Shown here: piece by piece, positions 7,683-15,164 of the stretch
How positions within the stretch are numbered: position 1 is the first letter of the stretch
Layout: every line of letters starts with the position of its first letter
Assembly: GCA_049670505.1 (NCBI GenBank)
Contig: JBATTK010000017.1
Span: 1-36,632, forward strand
Source of the DNA: JBATTK01 sp049670505
Lineage (GTDB): Bacteria > Bacteroidota > Bacteroidia > Flavobacteriales > Flavobacteriaceae
Length of the DNA: 36,632 bases
Direction: 5' to 3'
Program-made: the position numbers and the translations under genes
Notes under the pieces: model-generated
The model's database searches: none
The model's input: the letters and a program-made list of their open reading frames with translations, nothing else
Told to the model about the DNA's origin: nothing

Positions 7683-9107
7683 TTAGGAGAATTTCTTGGT
7701 CAGATCGTCAATATACTTTCTAAATTGCTTATCGGTCTCTGCAAGGTTATCCACTGTTTTGCAAGCGTGTAGTACCGTGGCATGGTCTCTTTTGCCTATT
7801 TGGGAACCGATACTGGCCAATGAAGCCTTTGTAAATTTTTTCGCGAAGAACATGGCCAATTGGCGGGCCTGTACAATATGCCTTTTTCTGGTCTTGGATT
7901 GTAAAGTGGCTACATCCATTTCAAAATAGTCGGATACTACTTTTTGGATATAATCTATGGAAACTTCACGTTTTGTATTCTTCACAAATTTTTCTACCAC
8001 CTGTTGTGCCAATTCCAAGGTAACCTCTCTCTTATTGAATGAAGATTGGGCAATTAAGGAAATAATGGCCCCCTCAAGTTCCCTTATATTGGTCTTGATG
8101 TGTTTTGCCACATAATCCACGATATCATCCGGCATTTCAACGCCATCCCTATAGAGCTTGTTCTTTAATATGGAAATTCGAGTTTCGTAATCCGGATTTT
8201 GTAATTCAGCGGACAGGCCCCATTTAAAACGGGACAATAGGCGCTGCTCAATATCTTGCATATCAACCGGTGCCTTATCCGAAGTAAGGATAACCTGTTT
8301 TCCATTTTGGTGCAAATGATTGAATATATGGAAGAAAACATCTTGTGTACCGGATTTACCGGATAGGAACTGTACATCGTCAATAATCAACACGTCGATC
8401 AACTGATAAAAATGAATGAAATCGTTCCTGGTATTTTTCTTTACGGACTCTATATATTGTTGGGTGAATTTCTCCGCTGAAATATAAAGGACGGTCCTTT
8501 CCGGATATTTATCCTTGATTTCTACACCTATAGCATGCGCCAAATGTGTTTTTCCCAATCCTACACCGCCAAAAACCAACAAGGGATTAAAGGAAGTGCC
8601 ACCCGGTTTATTGGCAACTGCCATTCCTGCAGATCTTGCCAATCTGTTGGAGTCACCTTCCAAGAAATTCTCAAAGTTATAATTTGGATTGAGCTGAGAT
8701 TCGATCTTTATATTTCGAATGCCCGGAATAACAAAAGGATTCTTTAATTCCGGGTTTTTGGACTTAATGGGTACATCCAACTCTTGGGGCGCTACATTGG
8801 CCCTGTTGGAACTTGGTATTTTTTCTGTAAACGGTTCCCTATTACCGTAGGTGTTCTCCATCTTAATTATATATACCAATTTTGCATGATCTCCTAATTC
8901 CTTGGTGAGGGCAACTTTCAAAAGCTTTACATAATGTTCCTCCAACCATTCATAAAAAAATTTACTAGGAACTTGTATACTTAACGCATTATCCGCTAAC
9001 TTTACTGGTTTGATAGGCTCAAACCATGTTTTGAATGCCTGCGGTTGGATGTTATCTTGGATAAAAACCAAACAATTGTTCCATACGGAATTAGCAGTTA
9101 CACTCAT
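7683..9107 (-). CDS. dnaA: Chromosomal replication initiator DnaA
   Basis: AAA+ ATPase that binds DnaA boxes and melts the origin. The protein has 474 residues. Domain I is at 1-85, a linker is at about 90-135, and the AAA+ core has Walker A GGVGLGKT at 180-187 and Walker B IIDDVQF with D243/D244. The sensor/arginine-finger region QRLLSRFKWGL and the C-terminal DNA-binding helix-turn-helix with signature GSQIGKRDHATVLHACK follow. It is first in a tight operon with the phosphatase and the methylase. The 210-base leader region to the divergent thioesterase gene contains a hairpin plus T-tract and an AT-rich tract, but I see no cluster of DnaA boxes, so it does not look like an origin. Confidence 0.98.
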   Translation of the reverse strand: MSVTANSVWNNCLVFIQDNIQPQAFKTWFEPIKPVKLADNALSIQVPSKFFYEWLEEHYVKLLKVALTKELGDHAKLVYIIKMENTYGNREPFTEKIPSSNRANVAPQELDVPIKSKNPELKNPFVIPGIRNIKIESQLNPNYNFENFLEGDSNRLARSAGMAVANKPGGTSFNPLLVFGGVGLGKTHLAHAIGVEIKDKYPERTVLYISAEKFTQQYIESVKKNTRNDFIHFYQLIDVLIIDDVQFLSGKSGTQDVFFHIFNHLHQNGKQVILTSDKAPVDMQDIEQRLLSRFKWGLSAELQNPDYETRISILKNKLYRDGVEMPDDIVDYVAKHIKTNIRELEGAIISLIAQSSFNKREVTLELAQQVVEKFVKNTKREVSIDYIQKVVSDYFEMDVATLQSKTRKRHIVQARQLAMFFAKKFTKASLASIGSQIGKRDHATVLHACKTVDNLAETDKQFRKYIDDLTKKFS

Positions 9108-9157
9108 ATTAAAAGTTAATCTTATTTTTTGGTTTGTGACTAGAGTTCGTTGGTTAT

Positions 9158-9181
9158 AAAAAAAGATAGTTTGGGACTATC
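9158..9181 (-). terminator. Hairpin with T-tract in the dnaA leader (possible attenuator)
   Basis: On the minus strand, GATAGT (9181-9176) and ACTATC (9170-9165) pair around a five-base loop and are followed by seven T. This has the form of a weak intrinsic terminator about 50 bases before the dnaA ATG. The stem is only six AT-rich pairs. Confidence 0.4.
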
Positions 9182-9317
9182 TCTCTGGTGACGACAAATA
9201 TGTGAACAAAAATTCTAAAAAAAAAATCATTTGGTATTGAATTTTCTATTTTTTTTCCTCATGTTCACCGCCGTTTTGGGGGTACGTTTTAAATATATGG
9301 TTTTTAGTTGAAAATAT

Positions 9318-9716
9318 ATGAATTTTAACGAAATTTCTTTTAGGGTAAGGTATGGGGAAACCGATCAAATGGGTGTTGTATACCATGGTAATTATGCCCA
9401 ATACTTGGAGATGGGCAGGGTAGCGTGGTTAAGGACTTTAGGGGTTTCTTATAAAGAGATGGAAGAAAACGGAATAATTTTACCAGTAGTTTCCCTACGG
9501 TTAAATTTTAAGAAACCAGCAATTTATGACGATTTGATAACCGTTGTTACTACACTGAAAAAAACACCTTACGTGAAGATAGAATTTGACTACAAAATTT
9601 ACAATGAATCCAAGGAAATTCTAACGGAAGCAAATACAGTTCTTGCCTTTATCGATAAACATACCAACAGGCCCATGAAGTGTCCTGATTATATTTTGGA
9701 AAAACTGAAAAATTAG
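9318..9716 (+). CDS. YbgC/FadM-type acyl-CoA thioesterase (hotdog fold)
   Basis: Hydrolyses acyl-CoA thioesters; the chain-length preference is unknown. The protein has 132 residues, the usual size for a single hotdog domain. The active-site segment VRYGETDQMGVVYHGNY contains the conserved aspartate D16 and the following HGNY helix start of the 4-hydroxybenzoyl-CoA thioesterase class. The start ATG is about 210 bases from dnaA in divergent orientation. Its stop codon is embedded in a palindrome shared with the convergent YigZ gene. It is probably monocistronic. Confidence 0.9.
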   Translation: MNFNEISFRVRYGETDQMGVVYHGNYAQYLEMGRVAWLRTLGVSYKEMEENGIILPVVSLRLNFKKPAIYDDLITVVTTLKKTPYVKIEFDYKIYNESKEILTEANTVLAFIDKHTNRPMKCPDYILEKLKN

Positions 9717-9735
9717 GGCGTGTTAACATGCCCTA
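9714..9735. terminator. Palindromic terminator shared by convergent genes, containing both stop codons
   Basis: The near-perfect palindrome 9714-9735 folds as an 8-9 bp stem around TTAA. It contains the TAG of the thioesterase gene (9714-9716) and, on the other strand, the TAG of the YigZ gene (9735-9733). The single imperfect pair is G-U in plus-strand RNA. Flanking T-tracts are weak. Confidence 0.55.
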
Positions 9736-10350
9736 GTCTAATTTTCGTATTCCGATTTGATACACCGCCCCAAAAATTTCTTCGATTTGATTCACTTTCC
9801 GGTTCCGGACCGCAATGACAAACGAACAATTCATATGTAGTTTTTGTGAGAGTATTTCTAACTGATGTTGCTTGATTATTCGCATCACTTTATCCATATG
9901 GGCATAATCGAAGGAGAGCAAAAACTTTTGTTTACGTATTTTTTCTACAATGTTTGAAGCTGCCAGTACCATTTGAGCCGTTGTTCTGTAGGCTTGTATC
10001 AATCCGCCAATACCTAATTTGGTTCCGCCAAAAATTCGGACCACGACCACTAATACATTGGTAAGGCCCACCGCCTGTATTTGTCCATAGATCGGCATTC
10101 CGGCAGAATTATTGGGTTCCCCATCATCATTGGCCCTAAACCTTGGTTTTACCGTTCCCAATTGCCAAGCATAGCATATATGACCGGCAGTGTGGTGTTT
10201 TTTTCTTAAGCTATCAATAATTGGCTTTACATCGGCCTCATCTGCAAGGGGAAAGGCATAGCCGTAGAACTTACTTTTCTTCTCCTTGAATAGAATTTCC
10301 CTGGAAGGGCTAGCTAGGGTTTTATAGGTATCCGATGTATTTTTCTCCAT
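9733..10350 (-). CDS. YigZ/IMPACT family protein (UPF0029)
   Basis: A member of the conserved YigZ/IMPACT family; its bacterial role is poorly defined. I chose the ATG at 10350, giving 205 residues beginning MEKNTSDTYKTL. This is the family's usual length, and the ATG overlaps the stop of the upstream permease gene (TAATG). A longer frame to 10404 exists but adds 18 residues with no family resemblance. Typical features are FKEKKSKFYGYAFPL near the start, HHTAGHICYAWQLG, the NDDGEPNNSAGMPI motif near 83-96 and VVVRIFGGTKLGIGGL. A C-terminal ferredoxin-like domain follows (about 140-205). It is last in the operon ribD-HAD-EamA-YigZ. Confidence 0.9.
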   Translation of the reverse strand: MEKNTSDTYKTLASPSREILFKEKKSKFYGYAFPLADEADVKPIIDSLRKKHHTAGHICYAWQLGTVKPRFRANDDGEPNNSAGMPIYGQIQAVGLTNVLVVVVRIFGGTKLGIGGLIQAYRTTAQMVLAASNIVEKIRKQKFLLSFDYAHMDKVMRIIKQHQLEILSQKLHMNCSFVIAVRNRKVNQIEEIFGAVYQIGIRKLD

Positions 10351-11213
10351 TAAAACAAAGCTACCAAGAAGATACTTACGACCGCTAAGGCGATGCCTCC
10401 CCAATTTTTCATACTGATTTTTTCCTTGAACAAAACAATGCCCAATAAAGTGGAGAACATAACAATAGCTACATTATTGATAGTGAAGATAGAGGCACTG
10501 TTCAATTTCTCATTGTTCAAGGCCCTTAACAGAAAGTAAATGGAGAAGTAGTTGGGAACCCCAAGTACAATACCTCCAAGTACGTTCTTGAAGTTGATTT
10601 TTAATGGTTTTTTAATTGCTTTTATCACTATAAATAACATCCCAACAAACGCGGCAGAGGCAAATACCGTTGAGGAGAATAAGGAGAACTCATTTTTTGA
10701 AATATAGGTTTCCTCCATGTATTTTATACTGGTATCTACTATGCCCGAACCTAAAAACACCAGTAAGGGTAGGAGCAAGGCTCCCCTTTTTATCGAGATT
10801 GATTTTTCTTTGACCGAGGCAAAGTATACAGCTACCAAAGCTAAAAGTATGCCTATGACCTTAATACCACCTAATTGCTCTTCGTAAAGAAACAAACCGA
10901 ACAAAACAGGTATGACCAAGGACATTTTGGTAGCAACCGAAGCGACCGAGACCCCTATCTTTTGAGAAGTCATGGCCATAATGTTGAACACTAGGATAAA
11001 TAGAAATCCAAGGGCAAAAGTCCCTAGAAACCATGGTTTTTCCGGAATATCGGATATAGCTACCTCTCCGTTGTAGAAAGAGAGTCCTACGATACAAGCT
11101 ACCACATAGTTGGCAATTATAGCATAGGGGGTATCTACTTTATATATGGAGAAAAGTTTAAAAATAACAAAGATCATACTTGAGAAAAGAACACTTAAGC
11201 CTAGGTCCAGCAT
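10350..11213 (-). CDS. EamA/DMT-family membrane transporter
   Basis: Inner-membrane permease of the drug/metabolite transporter superfamily; the substrate is unknown. About ten hydrophobic segments span the roughly 287 residues, with the internal two-fold repeat expected of EamA proteins (for example VASVATKMSLVIPVLFGL in the first half, ASIFTINNVAIVMFSTLLG in the second). I prefer the ATG at 11213 (MLDLGLSVLFSS). The frame can extend to 11240, but that start would lie inside the end of the upstream HAD gene. The chosen start falls one base after that gene's stop. The neighbours (ribD, HAD phosphatase) invite the thought of a flavin-related or phosphosugar-related cargo, but nothing in the sequence shows this. 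Confidence 0.88.
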   Translation of the reverse strand: MLDLGLSVLFSSMIFVIFKLFSIYKVDTPYAIIANYVVACIVGLSFYNGEVAISDIPEKPWFLGTFALGFLFILVFNIMAMTSQKIGVSVASVATKMSLVIPVLFGLFLYEEQLGGIKVIGILLALVAVYFASVKEKSISIKRGALLLPLLVFLGSGIVDTSIKYMEETYISKNEFSLFSSTVFASAAFVGMLFIVIKAIKKPLKINFKNVLGGIVLGVPNYFSIYFLLRALNNEKLNSASIFTINNVAIVMFSTLLGIVLFKEKISMKNWGGIALAVVSIFLVALF

Positions 11214-11214
11214 T

Positions 11215-11817
11215 TTATAATTTTGATTTGAGATTGACAATATCCTCTACACCTACCTGTAAATGCCATGTTTTAATACCTAATTGTTGGGCGGCATCCG
11301 TATTCTCCAAGGTGTCATCAACAAAAAGTGTTTCCTGGGCTATCAATTGGTTTTCGTCCAAAACGAACCGATAGCTATCCGCATCTGGTTTTCTTAGCTG
11401 GATTTCGTGTGAGAGATAAAAACGTTCAAAACATTTTTTAAAACGCTCGTATCTATCCCGTCCCATATTTTGTCTCACTTTTTCTATATGTAATGCGTTG
11501 GTATTGCTTAAAAGAAAAACCCGATAGGTGTATTGGCTCACTAAATCTTCGATAAACTCCAATCGGTATTCGGGAAAATCAAGAATAATGGCGTTCCATG
11601 CATACAAAAGCTCTGCTGGTGTGGCCGAGGGGAAGATTTGGTTGGCGGCCGAAATGAATTTTTCGGAGGAAATCATTCCTTTTTCATACCGTTGGAATAA
11701 AAACTCCAAATCAGGAGTAAGTGTTTCAAAACCGAATTTCCCCATTTCCCGAGCCGTGGCCGGTTTGTCCAAATTGATAAAAATATCCCCAAAATCAAAA
11801 ATTATATTCTTAATCAT
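11215..11817 (-). CDS. HAD-superfamily phosphatase, YihX-like
   Basis: Haloacid-dehalogenase-fold hydrolase, probably a phosphatase on a small phosphorylated metabolite. The protein has 200 residues. Motif I is FDFGD with nucleophile D8; the position two residues later is Gly rather than the usual Asp. YihX-type phosphatases also depart from the usual second Asp at this place. Motif II is LLSNTNALH near 102-110, motif III is LRKPDADSYRFVL near 136-148, and motif IV is LFVDDTLENTDAA near 161-173. These also match YihX. A helical cap is at about 15-85. Its start overlaps the end of ribD by eight bases. RibD-type pathways need a phosphatase for the reduced pyrimidine phosphate intermediate, so this protein is a candidate; that link is inference. 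Confidence 0.88.
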   Translation of the reverse strand: MIKNIIFDFGDIFINLDKPATAREMGKFGFETLTPDLEFLFQRYEKGMISSEKFISAANQIFPSATPAELLYAWNAIILDFPEYRLEFIEDLVSQYTYRVFLLSNTNALHIEKVRQNMGRDRYERFKKCFERFYLSHEIQLRKPDADSYRFVLDENQLIAQETLFVDDTLENTDAAQQLGIKTWHLQVGVEDIVNLKSKL

Positions 11818-12922
11818 TCACATAAAAGTTTAAGGTGTCCGTAGCTATTCTTTTTGAAGATATTAGTTTATGATGAGGCAGGGTAGGGGCTTTAATTCCT
11901 TTTCCAAAACTGGTCGCCCCCTGGAAGATACGTGCTTCGTCCCAAAGATCGGCGTCGATAAAAGTTTGAAGCGTTTTTGTCCCCCCTTCAATAATGACGC
12001 TTAAGATTTGATGTTTGTGTAATGCGTCACATATATGTTGGGCTACATGCTTTGAAAAATCGATTACTTCATATGCTATACCATTAACATACTTTTTTTT
12101 ATCTCTCATTTCGGTAATGATAATGGTATTTACCTTCCCGTCCAATGCTTGATAATCAGTGTCTATTTTTAGACTCCTGTCCAATAGTATCCGGGTAGGA
12201 GAGGTGCCCTTCCATAGCCTAACGTTCAATTTAGGATTATCTTCCAAGACGGTACTGGTACCTACTAGGATTGCCTGCTCTTCACTTCGCCATTGGTGTA
12301 CCAGTTGTCTGGAGCGCATATGGCTTATCCAGTAGGGCTCTCGATCGGTTGTCCTTTTATCCTTTTCCGGTGCCAGAAAGCGATCCTTGGTTTCCGCCCA
12401 CTTTAAAATGATATACGGCCTTTTCTTTTCATGAAAGCTCAGGAACCGCTTGTGGTGCTTCTTGCATTCGCGCTCCAAAACACCAATGGTTAGCTTGCAA
12501 CCCGCGTTCTTTAATTTTTGAATCCCTTTTCCCGCCACTTTTCCATGGGGATCTAGAATGCCTATGACCACATTGGGAATCGCATGTTGTACGATCAGAT
12601 CGGCGCACGGCGGCGTTTTTCCATAGTGGGAACAAGGCTCTAAGGTAACGTAGAGGGTAGACTCCTTTAGTACCGATTTATCCTGTACGGAATTTATTGC
12701 GTTCACTTCGGCATGCGATCCTCCATAAGGGCTTGTAAAACCTTCGCCAATGATTTTTCCGTTATATACGATTATACTGCCAACACTTGGGTTTGGAAAA
12801 GTAGTGCCCAGGCCATTTTTGCCCAATTCAATGCATCGGGACATATACATTTCATCTGTTGTTTTTCTATTATTTTTTAAATCGGATGTAATCTGCATAC
12901 GGTTAATATTGATGGGTATCAA
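11810..12922 (-). CDS. ribD: Bifunctional riboflavin biosynthesis deaminase/reductase RibD
   Basis: Carries out the second and third steps of riboflavin synthesis: deamination of the diamino-hydroxy-pyrimidine ribosyl phosphate, then NADPH reduction of the ribose. The protein has up to 370 residues. The N-terminal zinc deaminase has TTFPNPSVGSIIV, H70-A-E72 and C97/C106 in EPCSHYGKTPPCADL. The C-terminal reductase domain starts near 170 with RPYIILKWAETKD and includes ILVGTSTVLEDNP and VIIEGGTKTLQTFID. Relatives usually begin only a few residues before YMSRC, so the ATG at 12898 (residue 9) is an equally good start. It leads the operon ribD-HAD-EamA-YigZ and is divergent from a GNAT gene. Confidence 0.96.
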   Translation of the reverse strand: MIPININRMQITSDLKNNRKTTDEMYMSRCIELGKNGLGTTFPNPSVGSIIVYNGKIIGEGFTSPYGGSHAEVNAINSVQDKSVLKESTLYVTLEPCSHYGKTPPCADLIVQHAIPNVVIGILDPHGKVAGKGIQKLKNAGCKLTIGVLERECKKHHKRFLSFHEKKRPYIILKWAETKDRFLAPEKDKRTTDREPYWISHMRSRQLVHQWRSEEQAILVGTSTVLEDNPKLNVRLWKGTSPTRILLDRSLKIDTDYQALDGKVNTIIITEMRDKKKYVNGIAYEVIDFSKHVAQHICDALHKHQILSVIIEGGTKTLQTFIDADLWDEARIFQGATSFGKGIKAPTLPHHKLISSKRIATDTLNFYVND

Positions 12923-12960
12923 ATTTTAAGATGATATGCATTTCGTGTATCTTCACACCG

Positions 12961-12968
12961 CAAAAATA
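12961..12968 (-). promoter_or_regulatory. Possible -7 element (TATTTTTG) for the ribD operon
   Basis: On the minus strand this reads TATTTTTG, an exact TAnnTTTG match, about 38 bases before the first possible ribD ATG. The -33 element is not obvious. A near-consensus TATCTTCA at 12948-12955 on the plus strand could serve the divergent GNAT gene. Confidence 0.4.
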
Positions 12969-12998
12969 GAACAATTAAAAAGATATTTGTTGCTACTC

Positions 12999-13484
12999 AT
13001 GGATACCGTTATCATTAGGGAAATTCAGCAAAAGGACAATGCCGAAGTCGCTAGGGTCGTTCGTAAAGTTTTAGAAGACTTGGGGGTGCCCAAAGTTGGT
13101 ACCGCCTATGCGGATGAGGCATTAGATCGTATGTATGAAAATTACGATGTGCCCAAGGCCACCTATTTTGTGGTAGAGGAAAGGGGAAAGATTATAGGAT
13201 GTGCCGGTGTGGCCCATTTGGATAATTATGGAGGTAATGTTTGTGAACTGCAAAAAATGTATTTTTTGGAAACTGCAAGGGGGAAAGGTATTGGTAACAA
13301 AATGATGGAAATTTGCCTGGACTGTGCCAGGGAATATGGTTTTGAGAAATGTTATTTGGAAACGATGCCCTATATGGAAGCCGCTCAAAAACTCTACCTC
13401 AAAAATGGATTTGAATATATTGATGCCCCTATGGGCAATACCGGACATTATTCGTGTCCGGTTTGGATGCTAAAAGAACTATAG
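12999..13484 (+). CDS. GNAT-family N-acetyltransferase
   Basis: Acetyl-CoA-dependent N-acetyltransferase; the substrate is unknown. I chose the ATG at 12999 (MDTVIIREIQQKD), giving 161 residues. The frame runs back to 12936, but those 21 residues overlap the divergent ribD promoter region and do not resemble a GNAT start. The core is clear: VVEERGKIIGCAGVAHL (strands 2-4), the acetyl-CoA loop LETARGKGIGNKMM, then CYLETMPYMEAAQKLYLKNGFEYID. Its TAG stop overlaps the probable GTG start of prmC. Close relatives with the DGxxxGVGKTLL-type loop act on small molecules, but no specific role is shown. Confidence 0.88.
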   Translation: MDTVIIREIQQKDNAEVARVVRKVLEDLGVPKVGTAYADEALDRMYENYDVPKATYFVVEERGKIIGCAGVAHLDNYGGNVCELQKMYFLETARGKGIGNKMMEICLDCAREYGFEKCYLETMPYMEAAQKLYLKNGFEYIDAPMGNTGHYSCPVWMLKEL

Positions 13485-14341
13485 TGCTCTTACAAGAAAT
13501 CAAAAATATATTCCATAAGGAATTGGATGTACTGTACCCCTTGGAAGAGGTGAACAGTTTTTTTTATCTGATGGTAGAACACTACTTGGGATTGGAGCGT
13601 TTTGTTTTGGCACTGAACCCGGATATGATGATTACCAAAGAAGAAGAAATACCGTTATTCAAAGGATTGGCCCAATTAAAATTAGAGCGACCGATTCAAT
13701 ATATTCTAGGGCGAACACATTTTATGGATTTGGAATTTCTAGTTGATGAGGCCGTTTTGATCCCAAGGCCGGAGACGGAGGAATTGGTAATGTGGGCGTT
13801 GGATACTGAAAGAGGGCTAAATAGGGAAATCAATATTCTTGATATCGGAACGGGAAGCGGTTGTATTGCCGTTAGCTTGGCAAAGCAACTACCTAAAGCC
13901 AACGTATACGCTATGGATATATCCCGGGAGGCATTGGAAGTTGCTAAGCAAAATGCGCAACGGAACGATGTAACAATAGAATTTATGGAGTCGGATATTC
14001 TTAGCATGGGGACCATGGCAAAAAATTTTGACATCATCATTTCCAATCCCCCTTACGTACGAGAACTGGAAAAAAAGGATATGGACAAAAATGTAAAACA
14101 GTACGAGCCGCATGCAGCACTCTTTGTATCCAATGAAAATCCATTGGTTTTCTATGAACATATTGCCCAATTTGCAAAATACCATTTGAACGATGGGGGA
14201 GTAATTTATGTAGAGACCAATCAATATTTGGGAAAAGAGACCCGTTGTCTTTTGGAAGACCATAATTTTTTGAAAATTGAAACCAAAAAGGATATGTTTG
14301 GAAATCATCGGATGTTGAAGGCTTTTAAGGATAATCGATGA
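13484..14341 (+). CDS. prmC: Release factor glutamine methyltransferase PrmC (HemK)
   Basis: Transfers methyl from SAM to the glutamine of the GGQ motif in peptide chain release factors, improving termination. The N-terminal helical domain is at about 1-75. The catalytic Rossmann domain has LDIGTGSGCIAVSLA near 119-133 and the substrate-glutamine-binding NPPY near 188-191. The conserved IPRPETEELV is near 93-102. I chose the GTG at 13484 (read MLLQEIKNIF), giving 285 residues. It overlaps the preceding TAG by one base (TAGTG), and relatives typically begin shortly before the EIKNIF segment. Another GTG at 13454 would add ten residues inside the GNAT gene. No ATG is available near the expected N-terminus. 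Confidence 0.94.
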   Translation: MLLQEIKNIFHKELDVLYPLEEVNSFFYLMVEHYLGLERFVLALNPDMMITKEEEIPLFKGLAQLKLERPIQYILGRTHFMDLEFLVDEAVLIPRPETEELVMWALDTERGLNREINILDIGTGSGCIAVSLAKQLPKANVYAMDISREALEVAKQNAQRNDVTIEFMESDILSMGTMAKNFDIIISNPPYVRELEKKDMDKNVKQYEPHAALFVSNENPLVFYEHIAQFAKYHLNDGGVIYVETNQYLGKETRCLLEDHNFLKIETKKDMFGNHRMLKAFKDNR

Positions 14342-14364
14342 AGCCTGTTTTCCCGCCGGGATAG

Positions 14365-14403
14365 GATTAAGATGGGAGGTTTATTATTTTTCCCATTTCA
14401 ATC
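14365..14403 (+). terminator. Stem-loop after prmC, possible terminator
   Basis: Arms 14365-14377 and 14391-14403 pair over 13 positions with one G-U pair and one mismatch, around a 13-base T-rich loop. Only a short T run follows (14404-14407), so termination would be weak. Confidence 0.45.
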
Positions 14404-14452
14404 TTTTCCAAAGAGAATACATTGATAAGCATATAAGAGAAAATGAAACGAG

Positions 14453-14507
14453 CATTAAGAAATTTTAAAAATTACTTCACAAAAGGCAATGTTTAAAATT
14501 TTTAATG
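14453..14507. repeat. AT-rich inverted repeat in the prmC-LOG gap
   Basis: Arms 14453-14469 and 14492-14507 are inverted copies of a CATTAAxAAATTTTAAA-type sequence with one base inserted, separated by 22 bases. Apart from this and the stem-loop at 14365-14403, I see no gene in the 241-base gap 14342-14582. Confidence 0.5.
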
Positions 14508-14582
14508 TGAGAGCGTAGCGGTTACATACGTTCTAAATTTTTTAATTGATTCATTATCAATAAATTAAAAAGATTTAAACGC

Positions 14583-15164
14583 ATGAAAAGTATAGTCGTT
14601 TTTTGCGGTAGTAGTGAAGGAAATAATCTTAATTATGCCAAGGAGGCCTATGCATTGGGCAAGTTATTTGCTAAAGAAGGGATTACTTTGGTCTATGGTG
14701 CCGCGAGGATTGGAATAATGGGCAAAATAGCACAAGGGACATTAGACCACAGCGGGAAAGTGATCGGAGTAATTCCAGATTTTTTAAAACTGAAGGAAGT
14801 GTACCATACCCATCTTTCGGAATTGATTATTACGACAGATATGCATGAACGTAAATTAAAAATGCACGAACTTTCCGATGGCATCATTATGCTCCCGGGA
14901 GGCTATGGTACGCTGGAGGAGTTTTTTGAAATGCTTACATGGGCACAACTGGGACTACATCAGAAACCTATCGGAATTTTGAATACCGCAGGTTTTTATA
15001 ACGGTTTAATGATTATGCTAAAGACCATGGTAGATCAAGGTTTTGTAAAGCAAGAAAACTATAATATGATTTTGATAGATGATTCCATGGAGGCGCTCTT
15101 GCTTAAAATGCGAAACTATATACCTTTATCCGTACCTAAATGGATTAAAAAAGACCAAGTTTAA
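14583..15164 (+). CDS. LOG-family protein (TIGR00730; nucleotide 5'-phosphate nucleosidase type)
   Basis: Member of the lysine-decarboxylase-like/LOG family, whose characterised members split ribose 5-phosphate from nucleoside monophosphates or cytokinin ribotides. The protein has 193 residues, the usual size. The Rossmann-like core has VVFCGSSEG at the N-terminus, LVYGAARIGIMG near 36-47, DMHERK near 86-91 and the signature PGGYGTLEE at 105-113. The second glycine of the usual VYGGG/VYGGA loop is alanine here, a mild variation. Its TAA overlaps the ligA ATG by one base (TAATG), so the two are co-translated. The old annotation as lysine decarboxylase is not supported by the motif. Confidence 0.92.
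   Translation: MKSIVVFCGSSEGNNLNYAKEAYALGKLFAKEGITLVYGAARIGIMGKIAQGTLDHSGKVIGVIPDFLKLKEVYHTHLSELIITTDMHERKLKMHELSDGIIMLPGGYGTLEEFFEMLTWAQLGLHQKPIGILNTAGFYNGLMIMLKTMVDQGFVKQENYNMILIDDSMEALLLKMRNYIPLSVPKWIKKDQV

Noticed and set aside
7747..7755. TTATCCACT, a near DnaA box inside dnaA
   Set aside because: A single imperfect copy within coding sequence; the dnaA upstream region has no companion boxes, so no origin is called.
9182..9317. Small gene in the dnaA upstream region
   Set aside because: The A and T runs leave no open frame with protein-like composition in either direction.
10351..10404. Longer N-terminus for the YigZ protein
   Set aside because: The extra 18 residues lie within the EamA permease gene and do not look like the family; the ATG at 10350 has a TAATG overlap with the permease stop.
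14453..14507. Terminal inverted repeats of an insertion sequence
   Set aside because: Only 22 bases lie between the arms, there is no transposase and no target duplication is visible.
14583..15164. Lysine decarboxylase
   Set aside because: The PGGYGTLEE motif and length place it in the LOG family; the lysine decarboxylase name is a historical misannotation.
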